DNA of 64,000 bases from Paracoccaceae bacterium (GCA_019429405.1 JAHYIZ010000006.1:24357-88356), one strand, 5' to 3'. Positions 1 through 9,066 are shown, counted from the first letter of the stretch. The notes: generated by a model not told the origin, from the letters alone. Numbers and translations: made by a program.

Positions 1-2
1 CC

Positions 3-986
3 GAGCCGCAAATGAAGCGGTTCGGGGCGGGTATGGCCGGGATGTTTGTCATCGCCATGGTGCCGATCTGGCTTTGGCGCAACCTCTCGGCGCTTGCCTA
101 TGGCTTTGCGCTATTGCTGCTGATCGCGGTCGATCTTTTTGGCGATGTCGGCATGGGCGCGCAGCGCTGGCTCGAACTGGGCCCGCTGCGCCTGCAACCC
201 TCGGAAGTGATGAAGATCGCATTGGTGATGGCGCTGGCCGCCTATTACGACTGGCTCGACATTCGGCGCACCTCGCGCCTCATCTGGGTCGCCATTCCCG
301 CCGTGCTGATCTTGGTGCCCACCGCGCTTGTGCTGGCGCAACCCGACCTTGGCACCGCGCTGATGCTGGTGATGGGCGGCGGCCTCGTGATGTTTGCGGC
401 GGGGGTCAGCCTTTGGTACTTCGGCACACTCGCGGCGCTGGGCGTGGCGGCCGTTGCCGCCGTGCTGCAAAGCCGCGGCACTTCATGGCAACTTCTGCGC
501 GATTATCAGTATCGCCGCGTCGACGTGTTCCTTGATCCGGCGTCCGACCCGCTGGGCGCGGGCTACAACATCACCCAGGCGCAGATCGCGCTTGGTTCGG
601 GCGGCTGGGCCGGGCGCGGCTTCATGCAGGGCACCCAGTCGCGGCTGAACTTTCTGCCCGAGAAACACACCGACTTCATTTTCACCACCCTGGCCGAAGA
701 ATTCGGCTTTGTCGGCGGCATCTCGCTGCTCACGCTTTATGCGCTGGTGCTGGCTTTCTGCATCCACTCGGCGCTGTCGAACAAGGACCGCTACGCGTCA
801 TTGCTGACGCTCGGCATCGGCGCTACCTTTTTCCTCTACTTCGCGGTCAACATGGGCATGGTGATGGGCCTGTTGCCGGTGGTCGGCGTGCCGCTGCCGC
901 TGGTCAGCTATGGCGGCACCGCGATGATGATCCTGCTCATGGCCTTCGGGCTTGTGCAAAGTGCCCACGTCCACCGCCCGAGGTAA
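3..986 (+). CDS. rodA: RodA, peptidoglycan glycosyltransferase of the elongasome (5' end outside window)
   Basis: SEDS-family polytopic membrane protein that polymerises lipid II during cell elongation, working with the transpeptidase PBP2. The frame is open at the window edge and the first Met (position 12) lies in mid-protein. About 327 residues remain, against the usual 370-385, so the N-terminal helices are missing. Visible family signatures are RWLELGPLRLQPSE near residue 55 and, near the C-terminus, LLPVVGVPLPLVSYGG, the segment typical of RodA/FtsW. RodA rather than FtsW is inferred from the second signature. A hydroxyacid dehydrogenase gene follows after 5 bp, so they are probably co-transcribed. 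Upstream mrd genes would be expected outside the window. Confidence 0.93.
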   Translation, partial: EPQMKRFGAGMAGMFVIAMVPIWLWRNLSALAYGFALLLLIAVDLFGDVGMGAQRWLELGPLRLQPSEVMKIALVMALAAYYDWLDIRRTSRLIWVAIPAVLILVPTALVLAQPDLGTALMLVMGGGLVMFAAGVSLWYFGTLAALGVAAVAAVLQSRGTSWQLLRDYQYRRVDVFLDPASDPLGAGYNITQAQIALGSGGWAGRGFMQGTQSRLNFLPEKHTDFIFTTLAEEFGFVGGISLLTLYALVLAFCIHSALSNKDRYASLLTLGIGATFFLYFAVNMGMVMGLLPVVGVPLPLVSYGGTAMMILLMAFGLVQSAHVHRPR

Positions 987-991
987 TCAAG

Positions 992-1927
992 ATGCCAACC
1001 GTTCTGTTCGCCGCCCCCGCCCGGCTCTGGCCGAATTACCAGGCGCCGCTGGCCGCCGCCTTCACCGAAGCGGGCCTCGCGGTCACCATGGCCGATGCCG
1101 CCACCCCGCCCGAAGCGGTCGATTACATCATCTTCGCCCCCGGCGGGCCGCTGCGCGATTTCGCCCCCTTCACCCGCGCCCGCGCCGTGCTCAGCCTCTG
1201 GGCCGGGGTCGAGCGGATCGTGGCCAACCCGACCCTCACGCAGCCGCTCTGCCGCATGGTCGACCCGGCGCTGACCGAAGGCATGGTGGAATGGGTCGCA
1301 GGCCATGTGCTGCGCTATCACCTTGGCATGGACACCCATATCCTCGGGCAAGACGGTGTCTGGCGCGGCAACGTCACGCCGCCGCTGGCGCGCGAGCGCG
1401 CCGTGGCCATCCTCGGCCTCGGCGCGCTCGGTAGCAGTTGCGCCGCAGCACTCGCCGCGCTCAACTTCCGCGTCACCGGCTGGAGCCGCAGCCCAAAATC
1501 GCTGCCGGGCGTCACCTGCCTGCACGGCGCCGAGGGTTTGCGCGAAACGCTCGCGCGCGCCGAAATCCTCGTCACGCTGCTGCCCAACACCCCTGACACC
1601 GAAAACATCCTCAATGCCGAAACCCTTGCCCTGTTGCCACGCGGCGCCCGCCTCATCAACCCCGGTCGCGGCAACCTGATTGACGATGCGGCCCTCCTCG
1701 CGGCACTCGATGCGGGCCAGATCGGCCATGCCACGCTCGACGTGTTCCGCACCGAACCGCTGCCCCCCGATCACCCGTTCTGGGCGCACCCGAACGTCAC
1801 CGTCACCCCCCATATCGCCGCCGAAACCCGCCCCGCTTCAGCCGCCCGCGTCATCGCCGAAAACATCGCCCGCGACCTCGCCGGCCTGCCACTCAACCAC
1901 CGCGTCGATCGCAAACGCGGCTACTGA
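992..1927 (+). CDS. ghrA: Glyoxylate/hydroxypyruvate reductase A-like D-2-hydroxyacid dehydrogenase
   Basis: NAD(P)H-dependent D-isomer-specific 2-hydroxyacid dehydrogenase of 311 residues, full length for the GhrA group, expected to reduce glyoxylate or hydroxypyruvate in the cytoplasm. The dinucleotide-binding motif GLGALG is at residues 142-147. The family's PGRG segment (INPGRGNLID) and the catalytic His in VTPHIAAET follow in the C-terminal half. The start ATG is only 5 bp after the rodA stop, so translation is probably coupled. Exact substrate is inferred from family; related enzymes act on other 2-keto acids. Confidence 0.85.
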   Translation: MPTVLFAAPARLWPNYQAPLAAAFTEAGLAVTMADAATPPEAVDYIIFAPGGPLRDFAPFTRARAVLSLWAGVERIVANPTLTQPLCRMVDPALTEGMVEWVAGHVLRYHLGMDTHILGQDGVWRGNVTPPLARERAVAILGLGALGSSCAAALAALNFRVTGWSRSPKSLPGVTCLHGAEGLRETLARAEILVTLLPNTPDTENILNAETLALLPRGARLINPGRGNLIDDAALLAALDAGQIGHATLDVFRTEPLPPDHPFWAHPNVTVTPHIAAETRPASAARVIAENIARDLAGLPLNHRVDRKRGY

Positions 1928-1935
1928 TGCCTGCT

Positions 1936-1970
1936 TCAGACCAAAATATCCCCGCCGGAGGCGCACACCC
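1936..1970 (+). repeat. Single arm of the dispersed AAATATCCCC element
   Basis: Just downstream of the dehydrogenase gene is CCAAAATATCCCCGCCGGAG. The same words form the left arm of the long hairpin at 7508-7590. Here only one arm is present, so it is probably a decayed copy. It lies in the 119-bp gap before hisB. Confidence 0.5.
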
Positions 1971-2046
1971 CAACCCGCGTTCCCGCAGCGCTTAACAAAC
2001 CGCCGCCCGCCGCCTATAAGGGCGCCACCAGCAGCGGAGAAACGCC

Positions 2047-2634
2047 ATGCGCAACGCCACCATCACCCGCCAGACCGCCGAGACACGGGTTGCGGTCACG
2101 GTCAACCTCGACGGCACCGGCGCGTATGAAAACGCCACCGGCGTCGGCTTTTTCGACCACATGCTCGACCAGCTTGCCCGCCATTCGCTGATCGACCTGA
2201 CCGTGCACGCCACGGGGGATCTGCACATCGACGACCACCACACCGTCGAAGACGTGGGCATCACGCTCGGTCAGGCGCTGACCGCCGCCTTGGGCGACAA
2301 GCGCGGCATCCACCGCTATGGGCACTTCGACCTCGCTATGGACGATGCGCTCGTGCGCGCAGCACTCGACCTGTCAGGCCGCCCGTTTCTGGTCTGGAGC
2401 GTCGATTTTCCGACTCCGAAGATCGGCGCTTTCGACACCGAGCTGGTGCGTGAATTCTTTCAGGCGCTGGCCACACACGGCGGCATCACGCTGCACGTCG
2501 ACCAACTGCACGGGCTGAACAGCCACCACATCGCCGAGGCCACCTTCAAGGCGGTCGCGCGTGCCTTGCGCGCCGCTGTCGAACGCGACCCGCGCATGTC
2601 CGGCGTGCTGCCTTCAACCAAGGGCGCGCTTTGA
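2047..2634 (+). CDS. hisB: Imidazoleglycerol-phosphate dehydratase
   Basis: Monofunctional HisB of 195 residues, the usual length for the dehydratase without the fused phosphatase found in enterobacteria. It converts imidazole glycerol phosphate to imidazole acetol phosphate, step 6 of histidine synthesis. Manganese-binding His-rich motifs are visible: [13 protein letters not shown] near residue 38, DDHHTVED near 62 and [12 protein letters not shown] near 157. The stop overlaps the hisH start (TGATG), a translationally coupled pair. A candidate ribosome binding site (GGAGAAACGCC) precedes the ATG. Confidence 0.97.
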   Translation: MRNATITRQTAETRVAVTVNLDGTGAYENATGVGFFDHMLDQLARHSLIDLTVHATGDLHIDDHHTVEDVGITLGQALTAALGDKRGIHRYGHFDLAMDDALVRAALDLSGRPFLVWSVDFPTPKIGAFDTELVREFFQALATHGGITLHVDQLHGLNSHHIAEATFKAVARALRAAVERDPRMSGVLPSTKGAL

Positions 2635-3272
2635 TGCTGACGGTTCTGGTCGATTACGACAGCGGCAACCTGCATTCCGCCGAAAAGGCGTTTCAGCGCA
2701 TGGCGGCCGAGGTTGGCGGCGGGCAGGTGCTGGTCAGCTCGCGCCCAGAAGATGTGGCGCGCGCCGACCGTATCGTGCTGCCGGGTGACGGCGCCTTTCC
2801 CGCCTGCCGCCGCGCGCTCGGGTCTTACGGCGGGCTCTTCGAGGCGATCGAAGAGGCGGTGCACACCCGTGCCCGCCCCTTCTTGGGCATCTGCGTGGGC
2901 ATGCAGATGATGGCCACCCTTGGCCGCGAATATCAGGACACGAGGGGGTTTGACTGGATCGGCGGCGAGGTGGTGCGCATCACCCCCGCCGACCCCGCGC
3001 TGAAGGTGCCGCACATGGGCTGGAACGATCTGGTAATCGACCGGCCACACCCGGTGCTGGCGGGCATCAGCACGGGCGATCACGCCTATTTCGTGCATTC
3101 CTACCATGTCAAGGTGGCCGACCCGGCGCATCTTCTCGCGCATTGCGACTATGGCGGCCCGATCACCGCTATCATCGGCCGCGCCAACATGGTCGGCACC
3201 CAGTTCCACCCTGAAAAAAGCCAGACGGCAGGCCTGCGCCTGATCGCCAACTTCTTGCGCTGGCGACCCTGA
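2634..3272 (+). CDS. hisH: Imidazole glycerol phosphate synthase, glutaminase subunit HisH
   Basis: Class I glutamine amidotransferase subunit supplying ammonia to HisF; together they make imidazole glycerol phosphate and AICAR. The triad is visible: Cys87 in GICVGMQ, His192 and Glu194 in FHPEKS. I chose the ATG at 2634, which overlaps the hisB stop by one base. A TTG at 2631 would add one residue but is less likely. Length is 212 residues, normal for the family. Its partner hisF lies about 3.2 kb downstream, beyond an opposite-strand insertion. Confidence 0.96.
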   Translation: MLTVLVDYDSGNLHSAEKAFQRMAAEVGGGQVLVSSRPEDVARADRIVLPGDGAFPACRRALGSYGGLFEAIEEAVHTRARPFLGICVGMQMMATLGREYQDTRGFDWIGGEVVRITPADPALKVPHMGWNDLVIDRPHPVLAGISTGDHAYFVHSYHVKVADPAHLLAHCDYGGPITAIIGRANMVGTQFHPEKSQTAGLRLIANFLRWRP

Positions 3273-3287
3273 GGCCTGCCCCGGCCG

Positions 3288-3674
3288 TTACTGAACCCGC
3301 GCCCAGGTGCCCCCATCGCGGCAGATGAAGGCAACGCAGCCCTCGACCGCCAGCCCGTTGCCGGAAAGCGCCAGTCGCGACTTGTATTCCTTGTTTCGAT
3401 CAGGGGACCACAGCATGCCCCTGTAGTTGCCTGTGCCATTCGGCGCCAGATCCCAGACAATCAGCTTGCCGATGTTTTCCGAAGCCATCGGCTTGCCGGC
3501 GTTGTCGAACGATTTGATCAAGGTGCCGCAGAACTTGTCGCCGCAAGGCACGATCTGCACATGGCCGGAATTGCCGTTATCGTCGGGAACGGTCCGCCAG
3601 ATGCCTTCAATGGGATCAGCCGAAGCCACACCCGCCGCCACGGCGAATACCGCCGCAAGTATCACGCGATTCAT
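3288..3674 (-). CDS. Secreted DUF2147-domain protein
   Basis: A 128-residue protein with an N-terminal signal peptide (MNRVILAAVFAVAAGVASA, cleavage probably before DP). The mature part matches the DUF2147 pattern: GIWRTVPDDNG at the start, a central two-Cys segment PCGDKFCG, then the YRGMLWSPDRNKEYKSRL strand set and a C-terminal GCVAFICRDGGTW. The family is a small periplasmic beta-rich fold of unknown biochemical role. A strong ribosome binding site (GGAGG, seven bases before ATG) supports the start. It is convergent with hisH, only 15 bp apart. Four cysteines could form two disulphides; that is inference. Confidence 0.8.
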   Translation of the reverse strand: MNRVILAAVFAVAAGVASADPIEGIWRTVPDDNGNSGHVQIVPCGDKFCGTLIKSFDNAGKPMASENIGKLIVWDLAPNGTGNYRGMLWSPDRNKEYKSRLALSGNGLAVEGCVAFICRDGGTWARVQ

Positions 3675-3749
3675 GGTCTATCCTCCCTGATAGCTGCCGC
3701 CATCTCGCCACGCCGCCCGCCGTCGCGCAAGCCTGACGTTGGGTCGCGG

Positions 3750-5219
3750 CTACCAGGCGTTGTGACGGCGCAGATCGTCGCGCAGCGCGCCGGCAAAATC
3801 AAGCGCCCCCGCGCGCGGCTGCGTCAGCAGGCTGACCAGAATGAACAGCCCGGTGCTGACCCCCGCCACGGTAAAGGCAAGAACCGGGTTGAAGACGCTC
3901 ACCCCCGCCACCATCGCCATATAAACCGCCACCGCGGCGCCGCCCGCAAGGCAGGCCATCGCCCCCGCCGCCGTGCCACGCCGCCAGAAAAACGCGCCGA
4001 CGATGGGCGGCACGGTGACCAGCAACCCCGCCGCCGACAGCGCCGCCAGCTGATCGACGATGCGCGCGGTATTCAGCGCGAACCCAGCGGCAAACACGAT
4101 CACCGCCACCACCACCAGCCGCCCGGCAAACACCTGCCGCGCATCGCTGACCCTTGGCCCCAGAAAATCGCGCGCCACCATCGAGCCCACCGTCAACGCG
4201 ATCGAATCGAGCGTCGAGACCGCCGCCGACAACACCCCAATCACCAAAAGCACCACCACCGGCACCGGAATCGCCCCCGAGGTCAGCAACGCGGGCGTGG
4301 CCAAGGCGGTATTTTCCAGCCCCGGCACCAGTTGCAGCGCCGCAAAGCCCCAGATCACCGCCACCAGCGTGAACACGAGGCCAAAGCCGAGCACCCACAC
4401 GATCATCTGCCGCATCGCCGCGAAATCGCGCGCAACAAACAGCCGCTGGCTAACCTGCGGGTTCGAGATCGCAAAGAAGAACCACGGGAAGGAAAGCGCA
4501 AGAAAGGTCGGCAGGCTCCAAAGACCCGGCCCCGGCAGATCAAGCCATGCGCCATGCGTGGCTTTGGTCTCGGCCACGAACACCCCCGGCCCGCCAATCG
4601 CCGCTACGGCAAAGCCAACCGCCAGCAGCCCCGAAACCAGCATCACCCCGGCCTGCAATGCATCGGTCCAGGCCACCGAGCGCAGACCCGCAAGCAGCGT
4701 CCAGAAAATCGCCAGCACCGCCCCGGTGCCTATCGCCTGCGCCAGCGAGATGCCGCCGCCCGTGACACCCGACAGCAACAGCCCCACCCCCGCCATTTGC
4801 GTCGTGCAATAGGGCAGTAGAAACACCAGCGCCACCACCGCCATCAGCCGCGCCACGCCGGTGCTGCCATAGCGCGCGCCAACCATCTCGGCGGGCGAGA
4901 TGAAGCCCCACTTGCGCGCCGCCAGCCAGAACCTCGGCGCGAAGATCACCAGCAGGCTCAGACCCGCGAAATAAATCAGCTCAAACCCCAGCGCGCCGAT
5001 GCCGCCGCGATAGGTCAGCCCGGTCAACACCACCAGCATGAAGGCCGAATAGGTGGTGGCGCCGTAGGAAAGCCCGGCCACCATGCCGCCCAAACGGCTG
5101 CCGCCAAGGTAATAGTCCGCGGCCGTGCCGCTATTGGCGCGCCGCGCCCGCCATGCAATCAGCGCCCCTGCCACCGCAAAAACCGCAATCGCGCCCCAGA
5201 TCAACGTGGTGGAAAGCAT
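3750..5219 (-). CDS. Sodium:solute symporter family (SSS) transporter
   Basis: A 489-residue polytopic protein with about 13 hydrophobic segments and SSS-family features. These include YYLGGSRLGGMVAGLSYGATTYSAF spanning residues 35-58, a GGLRS-like loop, and the ISNPQVSQRLFVARD region around residue 250. It imports a small solute with Na+ across the inner membrane; the substrate cannot be read from sequence. I chose the ATG at 5219 rather than the one 30 bp upstream because GGAAGGAG sits nine bases before it, inside the last codons of the small membrane gene upstream. The two are therefore likely translationally coupled. Confidence 0.85.
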   Translation of the reverse strand: MLSTTLIWGAIAVFAVAGALIAWRARRANSGTAADYYLGGSRLGGMVAGLSYGATTYSAFMLVVLTGLTYRGGIGALGFELIYFAGLSLLVIFAPRFWLAARKWGFISPAEMVGARYGSTGVARLMAVVALVFLLPYCTTQMAGVGLLLSGVTGGGISLAQAIGTGAVLAIFWTLLAGLRSVAWTDALQAGVMLVSGLLAVGFAVAAIGGPGVFVAETKATHGAWLDLPGPGLWSLPTFLALSFPWFFFAISNPQVSQRLFVARDFAAMRQMIVWVLGFGLVFTLVAVIWGFAALQLVPGLENTALATPALLTSGAIPVPVVVLLVIGVLSAAVSTLDSIALTVGSMVARDFLGPRVSDARQVFAGRLVVVAVIVFAAGFALNTARIVDQLAALSAAGLLVTVPPIVGAFFWRRGTAAGAMACLAGGAAVAVYMAMVAGVSVFNPVLAFTVAGVSTGLFILVSLLTQPRAGALDFAGALRDDLRRHNAW

Positions 5220-5223
5220 CGGC

Positions 5224-5430
5224 TCACTCCTTCCAGCGTGCGACGGCAAGGCCGATCAGCGCTGTCACAACCAGCCCGAAGACCACCCAGAACGCGAAAA
5301 TGCCCAGCGAAGGCTCGCCGCCTGCCAGCAAGCGATAGGGCACATAGCCACCCAGAAAGACCAGTATCGCGACCGCCCCCGCCCATGCCCGAAACGCAAC
5401 CACGCCCGGCTTGCGCTTTTGCTCGCCCAT
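5224..5430 (-). CDS. Two-helix small membrane protein, probable accessory subunit of the SSS symporter
   Basis: A 68-residue protein starting MGEQKRKPG, with two hydrophobic stretches: residues 15-35 (WAGAVAILVFLGGYVPYRLL) and 41-63 (SLGIFAFWVVFGLVVTALIGLAV). It ends in WKE. It stops 4 bp before the symporter start. Many SSS transporters have a short two-helix partner encoded directly upstream (for example YhdT with PanF, or the DUF485 and DUF4212 proteins), and this fits that layout. The long open frame upstream of this Met is antisense to hisA and is not used. I cannot assign a named family with certainty. Confidence 0.7.
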   Translation of the reverse strand: MGEQKRKPGVVAFRAWAGAVAILVFLGGYVPYRLLAGGEPSLGIFAFWVVFGLVVTALIGLAVARWKE

Positions 5431-5604
5431 GCTTTCGCCTCCCTCTGCCCCTCGCATGGCACCGCTCCTACCGCAGCAGGCACAGTTGTGCAACCGCAGC
5501 ATTGACGTCACGTCAGCTTCACCCCGCGCCCGACCACTGAGGTTTTGCACCCGCCCCGGTTTCCCGCTATCAGGCACCCAACCCACCAACCCCAGAGGCA
5601 CCCG

Positions 5605-6324
5605 ATGATCCTTTACCCCGCAATCGACCTCAAAGACGGCGCCTGCGTGCGCCTTGTGCACGGCCGCATGGACAGCGCCACCGTGTTCGGCACCGACCCG
5701 GCGGCGCAGGCCGCGGCCTTTGAGGCCGCAGGCTGCGAATGGCTGCATCTGGTCGATCTCAACGGCGCCTTCGCGGGCACCCCTGTCAACGCCGCCGCCG
5801 TCGAGGCGATTCTCGGCCGCATAAAGGTGCCGGCGCAACTCGGCGGCGGTATCCGCGACATGGCCACCATCGAACGCTGGCTTTCGCGCGGCCTCGCCCG
5901 CGTCATCCTCGGCACGATCGCGGTGGAAAACCCCGGCCTCGTGCGCGAGGCCGCCCGCCGCTTTCCGGGCCATATCGCGGTCGGCATCGACGCGCGCAAC
6001 GGGTTTGTGGCCACCAAAGGCTGGGCCGAGGCCACGGCGGTGGAAGCCACCGACCTTGCCAAAAGCTTTGAAGACGCGGGCGTGGCGGCGATCATCTACA
6101 CCGACATCAACCGCGACGGCGCCATGGGCGGCCCCAATATCGAGGCCACTGCCGCCCTCGCCCGCGCCGTCACCATCCCCGTCATCGCTTCGGGCGGCGT
6201 CGCTTCGCTCGCCGACCTCGTGGCGCTGCGCGATACCGGGGTGATCGCTGGTGCAATCTCGGGCCGCGCGCTTTACGATGGGGCGATTGACCTTGCCGCC
6301 GCCCTCGCCGCCCTGAAATCCTGA
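5605..6324 (+). CDS. hisA: Phosphoribosylformimino-5-aminoimidazole carboxamide ribotide isomerase
   Basis: HisA, 239 residues, a (beta/alpha)8 barrel that isomerises ProFAR to PRFAR, step 4 of histidine synthesis. The first catalytic Asp is in YPAIDLKDG (residues 4-12) and the second in YTDINRDG about residue 170. Phosphate-binding GGG (AQLGGGIRD) and ASGG motifs are present. The frame stays open for 60 bp upstream, but the conserved N-terminus begins at ATG 5605. It restarts the his cluster interrupted after hisH. Confidence 0.96.
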   Translation: MILYPAIDLKDGACVRLVHGRMDSATVFGTDPAAQAAAFEAAGCEWLHLVDLNGAFAGTPVNAAAVEAILGRIKVPAQLGGGIRDMATIERWLSRGLARVILGTIAVENPGLVREAARRFPGHIAVGIDARNGFVATKGWAEATAVEATDLAKSFEDAGVAAIIYTDINRDGAMGGPNIEATAALARAVTIPVIASGGVASLADLVALRDTGVIAGAISGRALYDGAIDLAAALAALKS

Positions 6325-6325
6325 T

Positions 6326-6392
6326 CCATCTTCAATGTCCAGATACCCCCGGGGGGTGAGCCCGGAACGGGCGAGGGGGCAGCACCCCCCCT
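6326..6392 (+). repeat. Dispersed double-hairpin intergenic element (copy between hisA and hisF)
   Basis: Begins just after the hisA stop with ATCTTCAATGTCCAGATACC. It then contains two stem-loops: GCCCG-GAA-CGGGC, and a GGGGGC...CCCCCC stem. The same order of blocks occurs near 20.9, 21.95 and 51.0 kb. The orientation follows the preceding gene, so it may act as a terminator or mRNA 3' end stabiliser. Function is inference. Confidence 0.65.
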
Positions 6393-6438
6393 TCCCTCGC
6401 GCGCCCCGGCGCGCTACCTAGGGGTAAAGGAACCGCCC

Positions 6439-7200
6439 ATGCTGAAAACCCGCATCATCCCCTGCCTTGATGTCGCCGATGGCCGCGTCGTCAAGGGCGT
6501 CAATTTCGTCAATCTGGTGGACGCGGGCGACCCGGTCGAAGCGGCCAAGGCCTATGACGCGGCGGGGGCAGATGAGCTGACATTTCTCGACATCCGCGCC
6601 ACGCATGAAAACCGCGGCACCATGTATGACGTGGTCACCCGCACCGCCGAGCAATGCTTCATGCCCTTCACCGTGGGCGGCGGGGTGCGCAGCCACGAAG
6701 ACGTGCGCGCCCTGTTGCTCGCCGGCGCCGACAAGGTCAGCTTCAATTCGGCCGCGGTCGCCAACCCCGATGTGGTGGCCGAGGCCGCCGAGCGCTTCGG
6801 CAGCCAGTGCATCGTGGTGGCGATCGACGCGAAAACCGTAGCACCGGGGCGCTGGGAAATCTTCACCCACGGCGGGCGCCGCGCCACCGGCATCGACGCG
6901 GTCGAGTTCGCCCGCACCGTCGCCGCCAAGGGCGCGGGCGAGATATTGCTAACCTCGATGGACCGCGATGGCACCAAGCAGGGCTTCAACATCCCCCTCA
7001 CCCGCGCCATCGCCGATGCGGTCAAAATCCCGGTCATCGCAAGTGGAGGGGTCGGCACGCTCGACCATCTGGTTGAAGGCATCACCGAAGGCCATGCCTC
7101 GGCCGTGCTCGCCGCCTCGATCTTCCACTTCGGCACCTTCACCATCCGCGAGGCCAAGGAACACATGGCCGCCGCGGGCATTCCCATGAGGATGTCATGA
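6439..7200 (+). CDS. hisF: Imidazole glycerol phosphate synthase, cyclase subunit HisF
   Basis: HisF, 253 residues, the synthase subunit that uses ammonia channelled from HisH to make imidazole glycerol phosphate. Catalytic Asp11 lies in [14 protein letters not shown] and the second Asp in [12 protein letters not shown] about residue 173-184. The phosphate-binding FTVGGGVRS and VIASGGVGT loops are intact. The stop codon overlaps the hisE start (ATGA), indicating translational coupling. Confidence 0.97.
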   Translation: MLKTRIIPCLDVADGRVVKGVNFVNLVDAGDPVEAAKAYDAAGADELTFLDIRATHENRGTMYDVVTRTAEQCFMPFTVGGGVRSHEDVRALLLAGADKVSFNSAAVANPDVVAEAAERFGSQCIVVAIDAKTVAPGRWEIFTHGGRRATGIDAVEFARTVAAKGAGEILLTSMDRDGTKQGFNIPLTRAIADAVKIPVIASGGVGTLDHLVEGITEGHASAVLAASIFHFGTFTIREAKEHMAAAGIPMRMS

Positions 7201-7505
7201 GCGCCCTTGCCCGTCTTGCTGCCACCATCGAAACCCGCCGCGCCGCCGACCCCGAAACCAGCTGGACCGCGAAACTGCTGGCCAAAGGCGCCGATAAATG
7301 TGCCGAAAAGTTTGGCGAAGAGGCGGTTGAGGCGATCATCGAGGCGGTCAAGGGCGACCGCGCCCGGCTGACCGCCGAGGCGGCGGATGTGCTCTATCAC
7401 CTCTTGGTCATGCTCGCCGCGCGCGATCTGACCTTGGCCGACGTCGAGGCGGAACTGACGCGGCGCGAAAGCACCTCAGGCATCGCCGAAAAAGCCGCGC
7501 GCTAG
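7197..7505 (+). CDS. hisE: Phosphoribosyl-ATP pyrophosphatase
   Basis: HisE, 102 residues, an all-alpha MazG-like hydrolase removing pyrophosphate from phosphoribosyl-ATP in step 2 of histidine synthesis. The diagnostic region [21 protein letters not shown] followed by a metal-binding [11 protein letters not shown] helix is present. It is a stand-alone enzyme, not fused to HisI, and no hisI is found in the window. The start overlaps the hisF stop by four bases. A long hairpin element follows the stop by 3 bp. Confidence 0.94.
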   Translation: MSALARLAATIETRRAADPETSWTAKLLAKGADKCAEKFGEEAVEAIIEAVKGDRARLTAEAADVLYHLLVMLAARDLTLADVEAELTRRESTSGIAEKAAR

Positions 7506-7507
7506 AA

Positions 7508-7590
7508 CTTGCCTTGGGCAAAATATCCCCGCCGGAGGCTCTTTCTTCGCGCACAGCGCGCTCCGCGGGGGATATTTGGAACCAAGGCAA
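7508..7590 (+). terminator. Long imperfect inverted repeat after hisE
   Basis: Outer arms CTTGCCTTGG (7508-7517) and CCAAGGCAAG (7581-7590) are perfect complements. Inner arms AAATATCCCCG...CGGAG and CTCCGCGGGGGATATTT also pair, giving a hairpin of over 80 nt just 2 bp past the hisE stop. It probably ends the hisAFE transcript. No U-run follows, so intrinsic termination is not certain. It is built from the same words as the dispersed AAATATCCCC element. Confidence 0.65.
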
Positions 7591-7669
7591 GCATGAGGGG
7601 GTTCGGCCCCCCATTGAACCCGGCGCCCGGCCCGGCTAGCCTGCCCGTCATGCTTTGAAGGAGAGTGCC

Positions 7670-9037
7670 ATGCGCGACAATGCCCCCAATTCCTGGGAAG
7701 CCCGGGCCGACCGTTATTCGCTCTATGGCTTCACCGACCTGCCCTCGGTGCACGAACGCGGCGCAGTGGTGCTGACGCATGGGCGCGGGCCTTATGTCTA
7801 TGACACCCACGGGCGCGAATATCTCGACGCCAATTCGGGGCTGTGGAACATGGTCGCCGGGTTCGACCACCCCGGCCTGATCGAGACCGCAAAGGCGCAA
7901 TACGAAAAGCTCGCGGGCTATCATTCGTTTTTTGGCCGGATGTCTGACCAGACCGTGCTGTTGAGCGAAAAGCTGGTCGAGGTGTCACCCTTCAGCCGGG
8001 GGCGGGTATTCTACACCAACTCGGGGTCCGAAGCGAACGACACGATGGTGAAGATCCTGTGGTTTCTGCATGCCGCCGAAGGCAAGCCGCAACGGCGTAA
8101 GATTCTCACCCGCTGGAACGCCTACCACGGTGTGACCGCTGTGGCGGCGAGCATGACCGGCAAGCCTTATAACAGCGTCTTCGGCCTGCCGCTGCCGGGG
8201 TTCTTGCACCTTGGCTGCCCGCATTATTGGCGCTTTGGCAAGCCGGGGGAAAGCGAAGCGGCCTTTAGCCAGCGACTGGCAAACGAGTTGGAGGCGACGA
8301 TCATCAAGGAAGGCGCCGATACCATTGCGGGGTTCTTTGCCGAGCCGGTGATGGGGGCGGGCGGCGTGGTGGTGCCCTCGGCGGGGTATTTTCAGGCGAT
8401 GGTGCCGATCTTGCGCAAATACGGGATTCCGGTCATTTCCGACGAGGTCATCACCGGCTTTGGCCGCACCGGCAACACCTGGGGCTGCGAGACCTACGAC
8501 TTCAAGCCGGACGCGATCATCTCGTCAAAGAACCTGACCGCCGGCTTCTTCCCAATGGGTGCGGTGATCTTGGGCGACGATCTGGCCGACCGGGTGCAGG
8601 CCGCTGCGGAAGCGATCGAGGAATTTCCGCACGGTTTTACCGCGTCAGGGCACCCTGTGGGCTGCGCCATCGCGCTGAAAGCCATCGACGTGGTGATGAA
8701 CGAGGGGCTGGCCGAGAACGTGCGCCATCTGACGCCGCATTTCGAGGCGGGCCTCGCGCGGCTGGCGGAAAACCCCAACATCGGCGAATGGCGCGGCAAG
8801 GGGCTGATGGGGGCCCTGGAGGCGGTGAAGGACAAAGCCACCAAGACCCCGTTCGACGGATCGTTGAGCGTGTCAGAGCGCATCGCCAATGCCTGCACCG
8901 ATCAAGGGCTGATCTGCCGCCCGCTGGGCCAGGCGATCGTGCTCTGCCCACCCTTCATCATGACGCTGCCGCAGATGGACGAGATGTTCGACAAGCTCGA
9001 ACGCGCGCTGAATAAGGTCTTTGCCGAAGTGGCGTGA
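7670..9037 (+). CDS. Class III PLP-dependent aminotransferase
   Basis: A 455-residue cytoplasmic enzyme of the omega-amino-acid:pyruvate aminotransferase type. Visible features are the N-terminal HGRGPYVYDTHGREYLDANSG region, the phosphate-cup segment YTNSGSEAND, the cofactor Asp in ISDEVITGFGRTG, and the Schiff-base Lys in SSKNLTAG. I chose ATG 7670 because AAGGAGA lies directly before it; a TTG five codons upstream is part of that ribosome binding site. Likely donors are beta-alanine, taurine or similar amines, but the sequence does not decide. It is convergent with phaR, sharing a bidirectional terminator. Confidence 0.85.
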   Translation: MRDNAPNSWEARADRYSLYGFTDLPSVHERGAVVLTHGRGPYVYDTHGREYLDANSGLWNMVAGFDHPGLIETAKAQYEKLAGYHSFFGRMSDQTVLLSEKLVEVSPFSRGRVFYTNSGSEANDTMVKILWFLHAAEGKPQRRKILTRWNAYHGVTAVAASMTGKPYNSVFGLPLPGFLHLGCPHYWRFGKPGESEAAFSQRLANELEATIIKEGADTIAGFFAEPVMGAGGVVVPSAGYFQAMVPILRKYGIPVISDEVITGFGRTGNTWGCETYDFKPDAIISSKNLTAGFFPMGAVILGDDLADRVQAAAEAIEEFPHGFTASGHPVGCAIALKAIDVVMNEGLAENVRHLTPHFEAGLARLAENPNIGEWRGKGLMGALEAVKDKATKTPFDGSLSVSERIANACTDQGLICRPLGQAIVLCPPFIMTLPQMDEMFDKLERALNKVFAEVA

Positions 9038-9041
9038 CCCG

Positions 9042-9063
9042 AAGGGGCCCTGCAGGGCCCCTT
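9042..9063. terminator. Bidirectional terminator between the aminotransferase gene and phaR
   Basis: AAGGGGCCCTGCAGGGCCCC plus TT is a perfect 22-bp palindrome between two convergent genes, 5 bp after one stop and 4 bp before the other. A short T-run follows on each strand, so it can serve both transcripts. Confidence 0.8.
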
Positions 9064-9066
9064 TGC

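Noticed and set aside
5431..5973. Extended N-terminus of the small SSS partner
   Set aside because: Antisense to hisA, with no family resemblance; the two-helix protein is complete from ATG 5430.
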